From: Phyllostachys edulis
Lineage: Eukaryota > Streptophyta > Magnoliopsida > Poales > Poaceae
DNA length: 64,000 nt
Assembly (NCBI GenBank): GCA_036346405.1
Contig: CM070548.1
Location: 70,279,739 to 70,343,738, forward strand
Direction of reading: 5' to 3'
Shown piece after piece: positions 46,701 through 58,802 of the stretch. A program made the translations under genes and the position numbers. Position 1 is the stretch's first letter; the number at the start of each line of letters is the position of its first letter. The notes beneath the pieces were generated by a model. It was not told the origin of the DNA. It searched no databases and saw only the letters and a list, made by a program, of their open reading frames with translations.

Positions 46701-48165
46701 ATCTTCGACTTGTTACTCTTGGTATTTGCTGACACCTAGACGGCTTAGAGGAGTTGCACCGGTGATCTTCTCAAAGAAGGTTGTGAGAAGACCCGGACGT
46801 TTGGGAGTGGCTTGGTGCTCTCCATCTCTAGAGTAGAGGAAGAGCAACCCCGAGTGAATTCGAGTTGTTGGCTTGATTTGTGGAGCCGGACCAATTCGTT
46901 TGGTCTTACCTCAACGTGGACTAGAGGAAACCAGCAAGTTTTCGATTACCATGGGAAAAAGTTCAAGTATTCTTGTGGTTTGCTTTCTTGAGCTCTACCT
47001 TCTCGCAATTTATATTTATAGAATTAAATTGTTTGCTTGCCCCACTAGAATTTCATTCATTGTCTTCGTCTTAACTTGTTGGTGCACTCAGCCTTGACTA
47101 GTTGATTTAGGTTTTAAAATGATCAAAACCAAATTGATTTACATTTTTGCATAAAACTCTGTTTTAGCCAAAAGATTTTTAAAACTGCCTATTCACCCCT
47201 CTAGTCAGCCTCCTCGATCTTACAGGCCACTTGAGGGTGTCCATTGCTTCCTCTTTCACTGGTTCCTGCGGTGGGAAACGAACAACGTTTTACTGTCATG
47301 TGTCCACCAAATTACTGTATATGACGTCGCATAATACTACCAGTGGCCCCAGTGTGTACCTCTGGCGCGCTGACGCTAGCCACTTGCGCCTCCTTGACTT
47401 TTCTCGTGGTGGTAGGGGCCTCCTCTCCCTCCTTTACTGTCGGGGCGGTTTCGGTCTCCTTTACTGGCACCTTCAAAAAAATAAAAAAAAAATGGATCGC
47501 ATTAATTTCAAAAGTAAGTAAAATTACTTCTCCCCTCTTGTTTTACTGTGTTGTTACCTCCATGTGCTCCTTAACTATCGGGGGCTATAACTGAACATCG
47601 ATGAATCCCTCGTTTACTGTATCATGCGAAAAAAAAGAATCAGATATGAATTACTATAAGAACGACCAACCTTACTTGACCATATGTATGTGTTTTACTG
47701 CATTCAGTACCTCGGTTTGCTCCAGGATGGTGGGCAGTAACCCGTGGTCCGCCGCAACCGTCGGCTCGATTGTGGCCTATGTAGTGTATGCGGTGGGGTG
47801 CAACCCCGGGATCACGTCGGCTTCGGTCGAGTATATTATGTTGTCGATGCTTGACTCGACGTCGCCACCTCTCACCTGGCCTACATGAGAACATATGCAC
47901 TTAATCAGTAAATTGTTGTGTGTTACTTTAATGATTACTGTGTTGAGAAAACACGATTATTGCATGCGCCTTGCTTTTACTGTTGTGTTCACTTTGTCAG
48001 TTTATTGTGTATGCTGTTGTTTACTATGTATAATATACCTATTTACTGATCATGTTATAATGTATCTCCCTCTTCTTGAGTCGGATGGAATAGTAACGAC
48101 GCTGGGACGTAGACGAAACCTACTAGATGCACTGGGGGCAGCGAAGCTGATGCCGGCGCTGTTGT
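43720..48165 (-). pseudogene. Ulp1/C48 (SUMO-protease-like) gene, transposon-associated, broken
   Basis: Read on the minus strand. Upstream exon-like pieces lie near 48160-48065 (AGISFAAPSASSRFRLR), 47885-47690 (SSIDNIIYSTEADVIPGLHP), 47600-47560, 47470-47360 (rich in VKE/TVKEGEEAPTTT), 47270-47225, 45250-44950 (KRLTKAPSKLVLPFKPHKRQ) and 44750-44400. The catalytic exon is 44247-43915 and the last exon 43839-43720, with clean signals (TTGCAG|CTC, GAGCTG|GTAA, ATGCAG|GAG) and a stop at 43720. The protease part has NRHWSICCFNIAQKRVEVL, ENDCAFFVMKYLEFWDG and a conserved tail. The histidine and cysteine are present, the usual LDS aspartate is N (LNS), and the position of the oxyanion glutamine is TAG. 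A TAG also breaks the 47.8-kb exon. Ulp1-like genes are known cargo of plant MULEs (for example Kaonashi in rice); here no MULE ends are visible. Not functional. Confidence 0.8.
45253..47224 (+). mobile_element. LTR inserted in the Ulp1-like gene
   Basis: Begins TGTTAATAGAGTATTTTGG and ends CTCGATCTTACA, with the TATTCACCCCTCTAGTCAGC block near its 3' end as in LTR B. A TATA box (GTATAAATACC) lies at about 46499-46509. CTGACCGGAC/GGTCTGACCGGCC words cluster at 46000-46450. No primer site, coding domain or target duplication (flanks TTATA and GGCCA) was found, so a solo LTR whose duplication was lost is likely. ORFs in it are not credible. Confidence 0.65.
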
Positions 48166-50930
48166 TGTCAGGACCTAAATATGCAAATCTGGATACTCTG
48201 TGTATAATAGCACTAGTCTAGGATCACGCTAGTGCACACAGTGTCAACATAGATGAATATCATTCCACACAAGTCGAATATAAGAATAAATGATTAATTT
48301 GATTAATAAATAACGGTTGTGACATTATAGTCGAGTTTACAATTATTAAGCCACGCAGGGCTGACACTTAGTAAAGAGATGGCAACGGAATGGAAACAAC
48401 TCCAGCGGGAACCCATTGACTTGCCAAAGGCAACTAACTAGGATCAAGACCTAGCGATCACCGTCCTAGAAAAACTCCTTGGAAGCAGACAAAGACCTCT
48501 CCACTTCAGCTGAATGATTGCAGCAAGAATGAGTACCCCGAGTACTCAACAAGTTGTACCACATAATGCAATTATAGACGATGACTTATTCCAAAGGAAA
48601 TGAATTCTATGGTTATTTCTTAAAAAAAAACAACATTTGCAATTGATAAAAATAATAGATTAAAAGCGTAATTTAAAATGAATAAACAATAATAGTTTAA
48701 TAGTTATTTTTGTAGAGGACACAAAGCCTAATCAAATTATTTCACACGGCCATATGAGTTTAAATCACATAGGTGCTCCTTTTCAAGTGTTTTTAATGAA
48801 AATCTACCCCTCGTGTGAAATCCCTAATTATATCTATGATAACAGATGTGGCTATTCGAATAGAATTATTAACACTCTGCAGAGGTTTGTACACTTTACC
48901 CATAAGATATAACTAGTGTAGCTAGCACCAATCATAATAAAACATTTCCGAAACTTCATCTGGACAATTGACCATCCCGATGCGTTTTGCCGTCGTACCA
49001 ACCCTAACGAAGTGCTTTGGTCTGGCACACATCATTGGACTTGAAAACGGCGAACCACTCATAAATGTGACCCGACATAGTAGTACGCACCTCTACCCTG
49101 ACACACAGTTTAATCTACATACTTGAGTAGTCAATGCCAAGAGTCCATAGCTTGCTAAGTTAGGCATGTCCTATACTAGGCATGTGGTCGTACAGTTATG
49201 GCTCAATTCAATAGCGCACAAAATTAAATCCTTAATTGACCACAGCGAGTCTGCCCAATTTCTAACCAAATTACCAAGATTCATATTTTCCCAAGCACGA
49301 AGTTCCATCATACCACAATCCTTTCCACTCGCCTCAGTCTAAATCTTTCCCACTCTGTTGGTTAAGTGCAACACATGCCATCAATGAATAACAACATACA
49401 TCACACAGTTTTTACACAAAGTTCCAAAATTACTTAGTCAAGCTTAGATTTGTAACTCAAAATGATATCAATAACCCATTGCATAGCTAAGCAGACTATT
49501 TGTGTCTAACCAACCCACGTTGGAGCTACGATAATACTAATTAATAATTAACCAAGCTAGGGTGACAAAAGATCATGGTAATACAATGAGCAAAGTGGAT
49601 ATAATCAAATGGGTGAATAGCTAATCCCAAAACATTTAAAGAAATAAATACTTGAATTAAAATGCAAAAATTTGAATCAAGGTAGTTTTTGAAAAACTGG
49701 GTTCAACATGGTCAAAGGTACAACTTGTCTTAAAACAAGTCTTGATACTGATCTTGAGCTTGATCAACTCCTCTTTCCTCGAAAGCTCCCGAAGTAATAA
49801 CGTCTACTCGCAAACGAAAGCGAAAACCCAAATAAAACAGAGCAACAAATAAACTCCAAAAATTACACAAAAAATCTCAGGAAGGTAGGGCTTGAATTTA
49901 GACGAATTTAGAAACTTGAATGAGTTCAATGAGAGTTTGTATGAGGAAGAACGGGCTCTCGAAAGATTTAAATCTAAGAAAAAGAGAAAGAAAACACTAT
50001 TTCAAATTTTCATAATTTTTTCTAAAAGAAATTCCGAAATATTGCATCAGCATGACGTTAGCAATTAATTTCGGAATTAAAAGAAAATCCGTAAAATAGG
50101 GAATAGAGGCTGACAGGTGGGACCCACGGTCTATGGATCGGGTCCATGGCTCTGGTCTGCTGGTCTATGGCTCACGGGTGCATAGAAAAGTGAACCTAAC
50201 ATGTGGGGTCCACATGTCAGTGGGTGGATCTACCGTGGACCAAGTCCACGTGAACTAACTCTGATGCGTTTGCAGGTGAGTGCTGACACGGTACTGACGC
50301 GGCGGACATGTGGGCACATATCTGAGGTGGCACTGACGTGGCTGGCACATGGCATCCACATCAGTTCGACGATGGTATGGCTCGGGTTCCAATGGTCGCC
50401 GGCGTTCTAGGCTACAGCGGAGCAAATGGAGGTATGCCTCGGGTAGCTAGTGCGACAGTGAACCCAATGGGGTACACGCGGTGGCCAGAGGTAGATGACG
50501 GTGAGGTCTAAGCGGCGGCTAAAGCTCGGGCTTGACGGCGAAGGGGCTAGGGTGGCGCTCCGGCGAAGGAGAGGGCGGATCCGAGATGCGGTTGTCAAGG
50601 TGGTCTCGATGGTGGTGACCAACGACGGCGGGGCTCACCGGAACGGCGGCGACAAAGACAGAGTCGTTCGACAGGAGACGAGGAAGAAGACGGCGACAAC
50701 TGCGCTAGGCGGCGACTCAGACGAAGACGGCTAGGGCAAAAGGTGAGGCGGGGCTCGGGTTGTAGAAAGTGAAGATCATCGGGGCTTTAAATAGCCCCGG
50801 GAGGCGGAGCCCGAAGCGGCTACGACGGCGATGTGGCGAAGGAGAGAGAGGAGTCCACATCAGGGATGATAAACAGTAACCAAGTGGGACCTACATATCA
50901 GAGTCTGCATCCACCTTTTTACATGGTGAG
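48166..50930 (-). mobile_element. Truncated second copy of the LTR A family
   Basis: Starts TGTCAGGACCTAAATATGC and matches LTR A along most of its length, for example TGAATGATTGCAGCAAGAAT and ACTCAACAAGTTGTACCA. It is continuous where A is interrupted by B. A TATA-like CTATTTAAAG (minus) lies at about 50790. It stops at about 50930 where RS copy 2 begins, without the expected TGTAACATCC-like terminus. ORFs at 50201-50734 are LTR sequence. Confidence 0.78.
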
Positions 50931-50934
50931 CTAC

Positions 50935-51825
50935 TTTTTCCCTCCTTTTGATAGAGCGTGACCAAATCATAACAGGCCATGTGAACTAGCGTGTAGCCTT
51001 TCTCTGCACAAATGTTACTAACCCATATTCTCTTAATAAAATATTTATATAAGCTTAAAAGTAGCTCACCATGTAAGTTAAAATAAGTAACTCTTAAAAG
51101 GTTATGAATTTATATTAGTAACCTAGAATAGCCCAACATGTACAACATTTTACCAAGGCAAACCTGCCATGTTTGCGTCTAGTCTGGCACTGCTAGTCCA
51201 CTATTTGCAGAATAACACACGTAAGGTACACTCGATACTGTCCAGTGAACAACTGGCTACGCCTTTGTAATTGAATGAACAAATCGTATCATTAAGCTGC
51301 TCTCAATGGATAATACCTTAGTGTAGTTTCTTTAGTGTATGATGAGTGTTAGGATACTATGTTCTTAATGTATGGTTTCTTATGGTGTAGTATCTTAGGC
51401 TGCTTCATTTAATTACATGCATGATCTTTACTAGTATTTGAGCATTGTGACCTATTTGTGGCATGTACTAAAACAATACATGTTTGTTGACACACACAAA
51501 CATAAATACACATGATCGATCACAATAAATTTTATGCGTTAGATTTCGAGACCGAACCGATATCCAGATTAGATACTAGATTACCCTCTCTCTTCATTAA
51601 CTATGGTGCTACATTATCATTTTACTTATATAACAGGCTTAAGATACCAGTTAAGATGAAGCACTGGAAACGGCCTTAGAACGGAAGAAAACAGAATTGA
51701 ACAAGTCTTTCATCAAGTCGGACAACAGAACAATTAAGCCGCGGCACTTCAAGTTGCGTTTTTGTTTCCCTTTTTTTCCCCCTGAATACGGAGCTCGTCA
51801 ACGCTGCTTCCTTTTGATGTTTTCT
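50935..51825 (+). repeat. Direct repeat RS, copy 2 (with a MITE inside)
   Basis: Matches RS copy 1 from TTTTTCCCTCCTTTTGATAG to CTTCCTTTTGATGTTTTCT, uninterrupted at the hAT insertion site but split by a MITE at 51295-51675. It starts exactly where the truncated LTR ends. Confidence 0.82.
51295..51675. mobile_element. Tourist-like MITE (PIF/Harbinger group)
   Basis: 381 bp flanked by TTA target duplications (51292-51294 and 51676-51678) and absent from RS copy 1, which reads CATTAGAACAGAAG at this site. Imperfect terminal inverted repeats: AGCTGCTCTCAATGG and, from the right, GGCCGTTTCCAGTGC. It is AT-rich with no coding capacity. TTA duplication and GGC...CAATGG-like ends fit Tourist elements. 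Confidence 0.78.
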
Positions 51826-51915
51826 TTTTTTCCTTTCTTTCTTGTACGAGCCAAAGGACAAAAGAGAACAGCCAAGAGCACCATAGGGAAATTGTTGCCA
51901 TAGTTTTTCTTTATT

Positions 51916-53807
51916 GGAAGAAGTCCATTTTACCCCCCTCAACTATCGACATGCGGACATCTGACCATTTGAACTAAAAAAATCAGACCTTTGACACCTT
52001 GAAGTTGCAAAATCGGACAATCTACTCCTCTAAGGCTGTTTCGTACGATGGTATTGCGGACGTGGCGTCCGTTCGGCCTAGTTTCGCCACGTAGGCCGTT
52101 GACTCAACACACCTAGCTGGCGGGGGGGGGGGGGGAGGGGTGTTATGAGGGCTACCATTCTTCATCCCTAATCTCTATCCTCCCCAATCTCCATCCCGTG
52201 GCTCTCCACCTCCTCTCGCTCCTCCTCTACTCCCTCCACACATACATTCACCCGCGCCTTCTTAGCCTGGCTCGGCCTCTCTCCCTCCCCAGGCATCGCC
52301 TCCCCCATGGCGCCATCACTGCTGCCGCCCTGTTGGCCTCCGGCCTCCGCTCAGCCCCCCCTCTCTCTCTCGCTCCTCCTTTACTCCCTCCACACCTACA
52401 TCCACCCGGACGCCATCCCCTCCACCACCCCCAACTCCGGCTTCGGACCCTCCAAGCGCAGCGGCGTGCACACCCACCCGAGCCTCCTCAGCCTGACTCA
52501 GCCTCTCTGGCAGATGAGGGTTCCACCTATAGGCGGCGCATGAGCGCACCGACGTCGATCTCGGCGAAGGGGACGAGCTCTAAGAGGCAGACAGTGACCA
52601 TGGTGCGCATGGCATCAAGGCCATCAGGAGCAACATTGCCCGTGACGGTGATCGGGGAGGTCTTGCAGTGGGTGGAGCAGGCCGGGTCAGGGAGGGCGCA
52701 GCGATGGTGGGGCTTGAGATTAGGGTGGTTCTGGGCGTGGCCGACATTGAGGATCGGGGAGGTCTTGCGGCGGCTGAAGCGGACCTCAACCAAAAACCGG
52801 CACACGAAGGTGGACGGGCGTGGGCGGCGCATCCGGATGCCAGCGATTTGTGTCGCGTGAGTGTTCCAAATAACGCGGAGTCAGGGGCACAAGACCGACA
52901 GTGAGACCATCGAGTGCTTGCTATAGCAGGCGGAGCCCGCGGTGATCGCGGCCACCAACACAGGCACCATCCTGGCCAACTTCACCTCCCTCAACTTCTC
53001 CCTCCACTCCTCCGGCTCCTCGCTCTCCATCCCCGCCCACTTCAGCGCGGCCGGTCTGCCGGGCCCTTGATTCGGTGGAGCACGGGCCGACGCGTGGGAC
53101 CGAGTCGCCGGCCTCGGATTCGGTGGCCTCAAGGACCCGGCCTCAGCCACCTCCTCGTCGTCCTCCCCGCTACTGCTTAGCTTCCACTCCGGCAGCGTCA
53201 GTCTTGATGTGTCACCATCGTCATCTTCTACCGCCGCCAACAACGACCTGTCCAGGAAGCGGTGGTGGGAGCAAGAAATGCAGCGAGGTGCCGGAGAGGC
53301 GCCACTTGGTGGAGGCAGTGGCAGCGAGGTGGCTGCTAAAGCTGCACCTGAGCGGCAACAACCTCACCGGCGAGGTCCCTCGCGAAGCCGCCAGCGAGGG
53401 GAGCCGCTCAGGAGGAAGAAACGCGAAGGGGGTAGAGATGGAGCGGGCGTACGCCATGTTGGACGAGATGGCCGGAGCAGGAGTCCTATTGACCCTGGAG
53501 CAGGCATACACCGTGTTGATCGAGATGGACGCGAGGAAGAAGATGGGGGTAGAAGGCGGCGTCGGGAGAGGGACCAAGGAAGAAAGAGGGGTAGAAGCTG
53601 AGTCATCACCACGTCGCAGCCGAGTTAGTGGCCGTCCTAGTGAAACCGGGCCACCTAGACGCCACATCAGCAAAACTACCGCACGAAACAGTCGGAGGGG
53701 GTAGGTTGTCCGATTTTACAACTTAGGGGTGTCAAAGGGCCGCTTTTTTAGATCAGGGGGTTAAGTATCCGCGTGTCGATACTTGAGAGGTAGAGTGGAC
53801 TTCTCCC
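51916..53807. mobile_element. Pack-MULE-like element with about 180-bp inverted ends
   Basis: The left end GGAAGAAGTCCATTTTACCC and the right end (complement GGGAGAAGTCCACTCTACC) continue as matching inverted repeats for about 180 bp, including AAAATCGGACAA and CTGTTTCGT. The flanks are T-rich (51906-51915 and 53808-53817), allowing an 8/10 target duplication. The inside (about 52140-53600) is GC-rich, unlike its surroundings, with host-gene-like pieces: an LRR-like LLKLHLSGNNLTGEVPREA (about 53330-53395) and an unassigned NFTSLNFSLHSSGSSLSIPA (about 52978-53040). No transposase is present. This fits a non-autonomous Mutator-like element carrying captured fragments. Confidence 0.8.
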
Positions 53808-54870
53808 TTTTTTTTTTAATGAAGACACATACACGTGCACTTACACCACCAAGAACTTCCTTAGTATACGCCTTATAGAGGGAGGCCGGAGAATAAATCC
53901 ATAATATCATAAAATTCATAGTAAAGTACACTTGCGTGTGCGTAACACATGTGCATCATATGGTATCCACACCTTTACCACCCATCAATAGGTGAATAGG
54001 TGGTTCCTCAAATTTTTGTCATAGTTGATTGCTCCTTTTTTAAGCGTTGTCGGTAGAACAGAAGTACCGTGTGCAAAACTAATATGCAGTACAAAATGTG
54101 TACGAAGTACTAATACTGACATGTACTATACCCTGCCTCTTACGCGTCACACGATCGATCTGTACACGGTTCATAAAGAACATTTGTGCTAGCAAATTAA
54201 GCAGACAATTCGACACTTTCCCGACTACTTTGCGGTGTTAGATTATGTTGAGCATAAAACGGGGGAGGCAAAAAGTGAGCTGAGCTCCGCTCTCGTCTAG
54301 CTAGCACATGAATCCATGTCCATGTTCTCTTTATCACGTAAAATAACAAAAGAATTCGATAAAGGGACATCGAAACTGCGACCGAAATTAGGCCCCGTTT
54401 GGGTGGATGTCAGTAGTCACTTCTGAAAAATCCAGAAGCACAACACGACGTGAATGAACCGAAGGCGGGAAGCAGGGTAGCTTTGGTGACTTTTGCAGGA
54501 GTTACCTATTTCATACCAGCTACAAAACCATTAGTTTATGTCTCCTCTCCCATTCACCGCCTCGACCCTACCCGACTTGTGTGGTGACTAGGGTTTTGAC
54601 CCCGCCCTGCGCCTCTTCTGCCTAACGTCGCCCCCCTCCCCCCCTGCGCCATCATCTGTGCTGCCTCCTCCCACCAGCACTGTCGACTGCCTCGTCCTCC
54701 TACGACCGATGTCGCCTCCGCCCAGGTCTCTACCCTCGCTACCTCTGCCCACACCACCACCTCCCTCCTCCACCCCCGACCGCCTCCTTCCGCCTCCGAC
54801 CGTTGGCGCCACCCTCCTCGTCACCAACCGGTCATCCTCCTAATCCCCTCGACCCCCAGCCGCGCCACCT
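53808..54870. other. Interval between two TIR elements
   Basis: Contains a GGCCCCGTTTGGGTGGATG stretch at about 54392, typical of some rice MITE ends, but I found no partner end. 54540-54850 is a C-rich low-complexity block giving proline/serine-rich frames in several phases; none is credible. Confidence 0.4.
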
Positions 54871-55085
54871 TTCGACTTTTTGGCTAATCTAGCACGTTTG
54901 TTTTGCGCAATTACGGAAATAGCAGACGACGCATCGCAAATGCAAAAGTGGCACCTCGTTCGACCGATCACGGGCGGACGTCTCTTTGGTCGACACACTC
55001 ATCGTCCGGCCGATGACGTGCCTCGTCGGTCAGTGACGGGCCGTCCGGCTCCAACATGCCCTCGTCCGGCCGGTCATGGGCCGGA

Positions 55086-55415
55086 CAGTGATTAGTTAGT
55101 GCTTAACTAGTTTACTTAATTGGTAATTAATTAGTTTGATTTCATTTGTAAGAATTTATAAATATAGCACATGAGCTCAAAAAATTATAATTTTTTTTTG
55201 TGGAGCCTTCCGACATAGTGTACTTGCTTATGTAATTTTTTTCATAATTTTATTCATTCCAAATTTTTCTTAAAAATTTATTTAAGTATACTATGTGTAG
55301 GAATATTTTTAATATAGAAAATGAGCTCCAAAAATTATAATTTTTTTTATTGAAGGCTCCTTACATAGTGGACTTGATTGTATAATTTTTTAGAACTTTT
55401 TGAATGCTCCTTTTT
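55086..55415 (+). repeat. Left inverted-repeat block of the PMD element
   Basis: Includes GTGATTAGTTAGTGCTTAAC, AGCTCAAAAAATTATAA and GAAGGCTCCTTACATAGTGG, all found inverted near the other end. It also holds an internal duplication: two related units, each with a GAGCTC...ATTATAATTTTTTT...GGAGCC/GGCTCC...CATAGTG order. Confidence 0.85.
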
Positions 55416-56159
55416 ATGACAGCCATCCCTCAACCGGTCGCATCACCCACTAATCAATCATTCCATCACGTTTTTGTCCACCTGTCGTGTCGACCATCTA
55501 ATCAGTCATTCCATCGCGTCTGTCTCGGAGCGTAGTGCCTGTAGGCAAAAAAAATTGGGCGAGAGTGAATATTTAGTACCCTCTCGGCGTCTATTCAAAC
55601 GCATGAGAGCAGCGATTTCACTCCGCTCTCTCGTTGCTCTCACTCGCTGTCTCGCCTTCTCATTCTTTCGGTTTTAGTTTTTCGGTGACTTATTATTTGT
55701 CGTCGTCATTGGCAGCCATTTTAGCAGGTATGTCTCTCCTCGTACATTATTTATGTTGTAATTTTTAGGCGTAGTTAATTAGTTATCAGTTAATTACCAG
55801 AGAGTTTTAAATGATTTTATATGCATGTACGAATGGTTTTAAGCTTGCTGGAATGACAATTTGTACTTCCATTGAACATAAGTGAACTACACGAATGTCA
55901 AAGCAATGAAGTGATAATGAGAAACTAACTTGGGCATGGTAATGAAAGTACTCTGATTTGTTCTTGTTGTTTAACCGCTCGCTGTAATGCACTCCTAAAG
56001 TAGAGACATGTTTCCATGAAGGACTAAAATGCAACCCTGCATATATGTTGGGTGGTAAAACTGCAAAATTTCAATGATTATTTTACCTGATATTTACCTT
56101 TATGCCTTAGTTATTTTAGTGGCCTTAGTTGGTCCTAATAATATATTTTTTCACTAATA

Positions 56160-58785
56160 GTCTGTCTTTTTCATGTCTTGCAAGTCATATCTCTACCCGA
56201 GCTTCTAGAACACTTCTACGATGAGAATCACAGGTGCAAGGCGTGGATCGATGGGGACGAGGATGGCCCTCCACCCCTGGCGCTTCGGGCTGGGAGGGAA
56301 TGCTGGGAGCTGGACCCTCACTGCGTCCCCATCCTCAGGACACGGGCTTGTTGCCCTTCACGAGGATGGTCTCCATCGGACGCTAGTTCACCCTGGACGG
56401 CAACCTACTGTCAGTACTTGTTGACCGGTGGAGGCTCAAGACGCACACGTTGTACTTTTGGTCGGGTGAGATGATGGTCACCTTGCAGGACGTCTCATTA
56501 CTGACCGGTCTCTTAATCCGAGGTGAGCCACTCATTCCAGGCTGTCCGTGGGTGGACTAGAAGGCCAGGATGGGGAACAGGTTCGGCATACCTGTACGGG
56601 ACAGTGTTCGTGGCGTTCCTCGAACTTGGCTGAGGCTATTCAGCTAGTGCTCGAATGATGCACCCAACCACGTTGTTCGGACGCACCTCGTCACCTACCT
56701 TTTATATCTTTTTAGTTTGGTCATGTTTCCCATGTCACAGGGCGATTGGGTGTACCCCAGCTTCATCCGCATCGCCGAGTCTTTAGGCGACGCGAGGTCG
56801 GGCGATGCCTCGAGATAGTGGGCATTAGCCGCCCTCTCAGCGCCACATCTGAGGCGTGTGATGCTTCGAGGCACGACACCGGTGTCAAGCCCAGCCTTGC
56901 ATGTTGCTATGTGCTCCTGCAACTGTGGAGCTAGGAGCACTTCTCTGTTGGGAGGTTGTCCTTCTATAGAGCAGTCCACTCGTACCCCCTGTTGCAGGAC
57001 CCGATAGACGGACCCATCATGGGCTCCCGGTGGACCGCCGCTGTCCTACGCTAGGCGAAGGATAGACCAGCGAGGTGCTACTCGTTGTTCGACAATGAGT
57101 TCAAGTCGTTGGATGACAACGATATCATCTGGGCTCCATGGACCTCGAACTTCGTGGCCTCAGTAGCGCCACATGGGCTATCCTTGCAATGCACGCAGGA
57201 TGTTGTACTTTGGACAACGAGATGCCACTTGGTGTTTGCACATATGGTGGAACCTTACGCGCCGCAGTGCGTAATGTAGCCGTTCGATATGTACCAGATC
57301 GTGCCCCCTCCCGATGGCAGGATGCTGCAGCGAGACATCCACTTATGAGTCCAACTCCCGTCCAAGTAAAATGTTTACACTTCATACCTACATCCTATGT
57401 TCTAACTTCAATCCTTTCGGACTGCAGGCAATCGAATGTGGGGCGACATGCTGAGGGCTAGTGAGCAATCTAGCACGAGTGGTTTACGGCCTGGACAGAG
57501 ATGGCTCACGCTAACGTCTTTTTGGAGATGCGGCCTTACGACGTACAGACATACCGTGAGTACATGTAGTGGTATTTACTATGGTCGCGCACCAGACTCA
57601 CCTGTACTCCACCAAAGCGTCCGGAGCATGTGACGCACCACGAGAGCCTCGGCCACTCGTACGATCGACACAATGCTTCACGGCGTGATGACACCGTGAG
57701 ACGCTTACAACCTTCGGTCATTTCATTGATGATATTTGTACTCTTCGTAACTGAACCTGCTTTGTATGTCTCTTCAGTTGGAGCGGGCGCAGCGCATCAC
57801 TGAGTCTTTGGAGATCACCATCTGCTGCCTAGACACAACACTGGGGCTGCTGAAAACTTTGAAGTACGTCTTGGCGGAGTCGAGGAGAATAATAAAGAAC
57901 ATGAACTATGGCCGTTTGACAAATGACGTCCTACGCACCGGGCAGCAAGTGGGGAGACCGTGCTCACCTGCCAGGTCATCACGACCCAGTGAGACCGGCC
58001 AGTGTCGTAGCGCTCCACATCGGTCATCTGCGAGCTATATCGACGAGGAGGTAAGTTACTTACAAATCTGCGTTATGTTTTTTGGTTATGCCTTACGTTC
58101 CACTAACATCATGTCGTTTTCACGTCGCAGGTCCATCGGGATGCAACACTTCTGCCGTCCGCACCCCCTACATAGACTAGCGCTCCCCCTCGGTCATCTT
58201 CACTGCACATTCGGGAGGTATGAGATTCTCAGTTTACGTCCACACTATTTATTTTGGCTAACATCGTTCCGTCTCGCAGCCTTCGGTGGACCGTGGGGGT
58301 GATGGCCATCCGTCCAGCGATGAGGATACGAAACTCCCAGCTCATACCAGGCAGTAGTCCACGGGGTTTGGAGCGTACGTGGGGAATGGACCGTTTGCAG
58401 GGTTTGGAGCATACAAAGGGAGAGCTCCTCCGGGTTCGCTGGCACACAGGGCGTTCAATGCTAGAGCTCCTCCACACGACCGGAGTTGGAGACATCGTAC
58501 CTTGGGGGTGGACAATTTATACCGTCCGTAGTTCGTGACTTCATTGCAGGTGGCCCCCAACTCGACATGTCTCAGTAGGATGCCATCGACGCTTACCACA
58601 CTCAGTTGAGTCACCTTACTGGTGCACCTTCGCCCACCCAGCAGATACAACGGTCTCCGTACCCTATCTGATCCAACAGACGCTCTCCAGATCGGCTTAT
58701 GTATCCCATGGGACATACTCAACGCAAAACAAGGTCGCGGATGCAGACGCTGCCAGCAGTGAGTAGTGGCTCAAACGAGTGAGCT
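56160..58785 (+). pseudogene. Plant mobile domain (PMD/MAIN-like) protein, broken
   Basis: PMD proteins (aminotransferase-like plant mobile domain) occur as host genes such as MAIN and MAIL and inside transposons; their biochemical role is unclear. Visible blocks run in order: LPELLEHFYDENHR (about 56190), LVDRWRLKTHTLYFWSGEMM with VTLQDVSLLTGLLIRGEP (about 56415-56530), GDWVYPSFIRIAESLGDARS (about 56740), then HSYPLLQDPIDGPIMGSRW, then SLFDNEFKSLDDNDIIWAPW and PFDMYQIVPPPDGRMLQRDI. Further exons follow, with ANVFLEMRPYDVQTYREYM and a C-terminal FIAGGPQLDMSQ...LSHLTGAPSPTQQIQRSPYP region. Stops and frame shifts occur throughout (for example near 56386, 56558, 56931, 57050 and 57565). Possible introns are at about 57366-57425 and 57725-57775. 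Confidence 0.78.
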
Positions 58786-58802
58786 ATATTGTATTCCGTG
58801 TA

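Noticed and set aside
52198..53704. Frames of 120-220 codons inside the Pack-MULE-like element
   Set aside because: GC-rich chance frames in multiple phases; the recognisable coding pieces switch frame and do not form one protein.
54392..54410. GGCCCCGTTTGGG as a MITE end
   Set aside because: No matching inverted end was found downstream, so an element cannot be defined.
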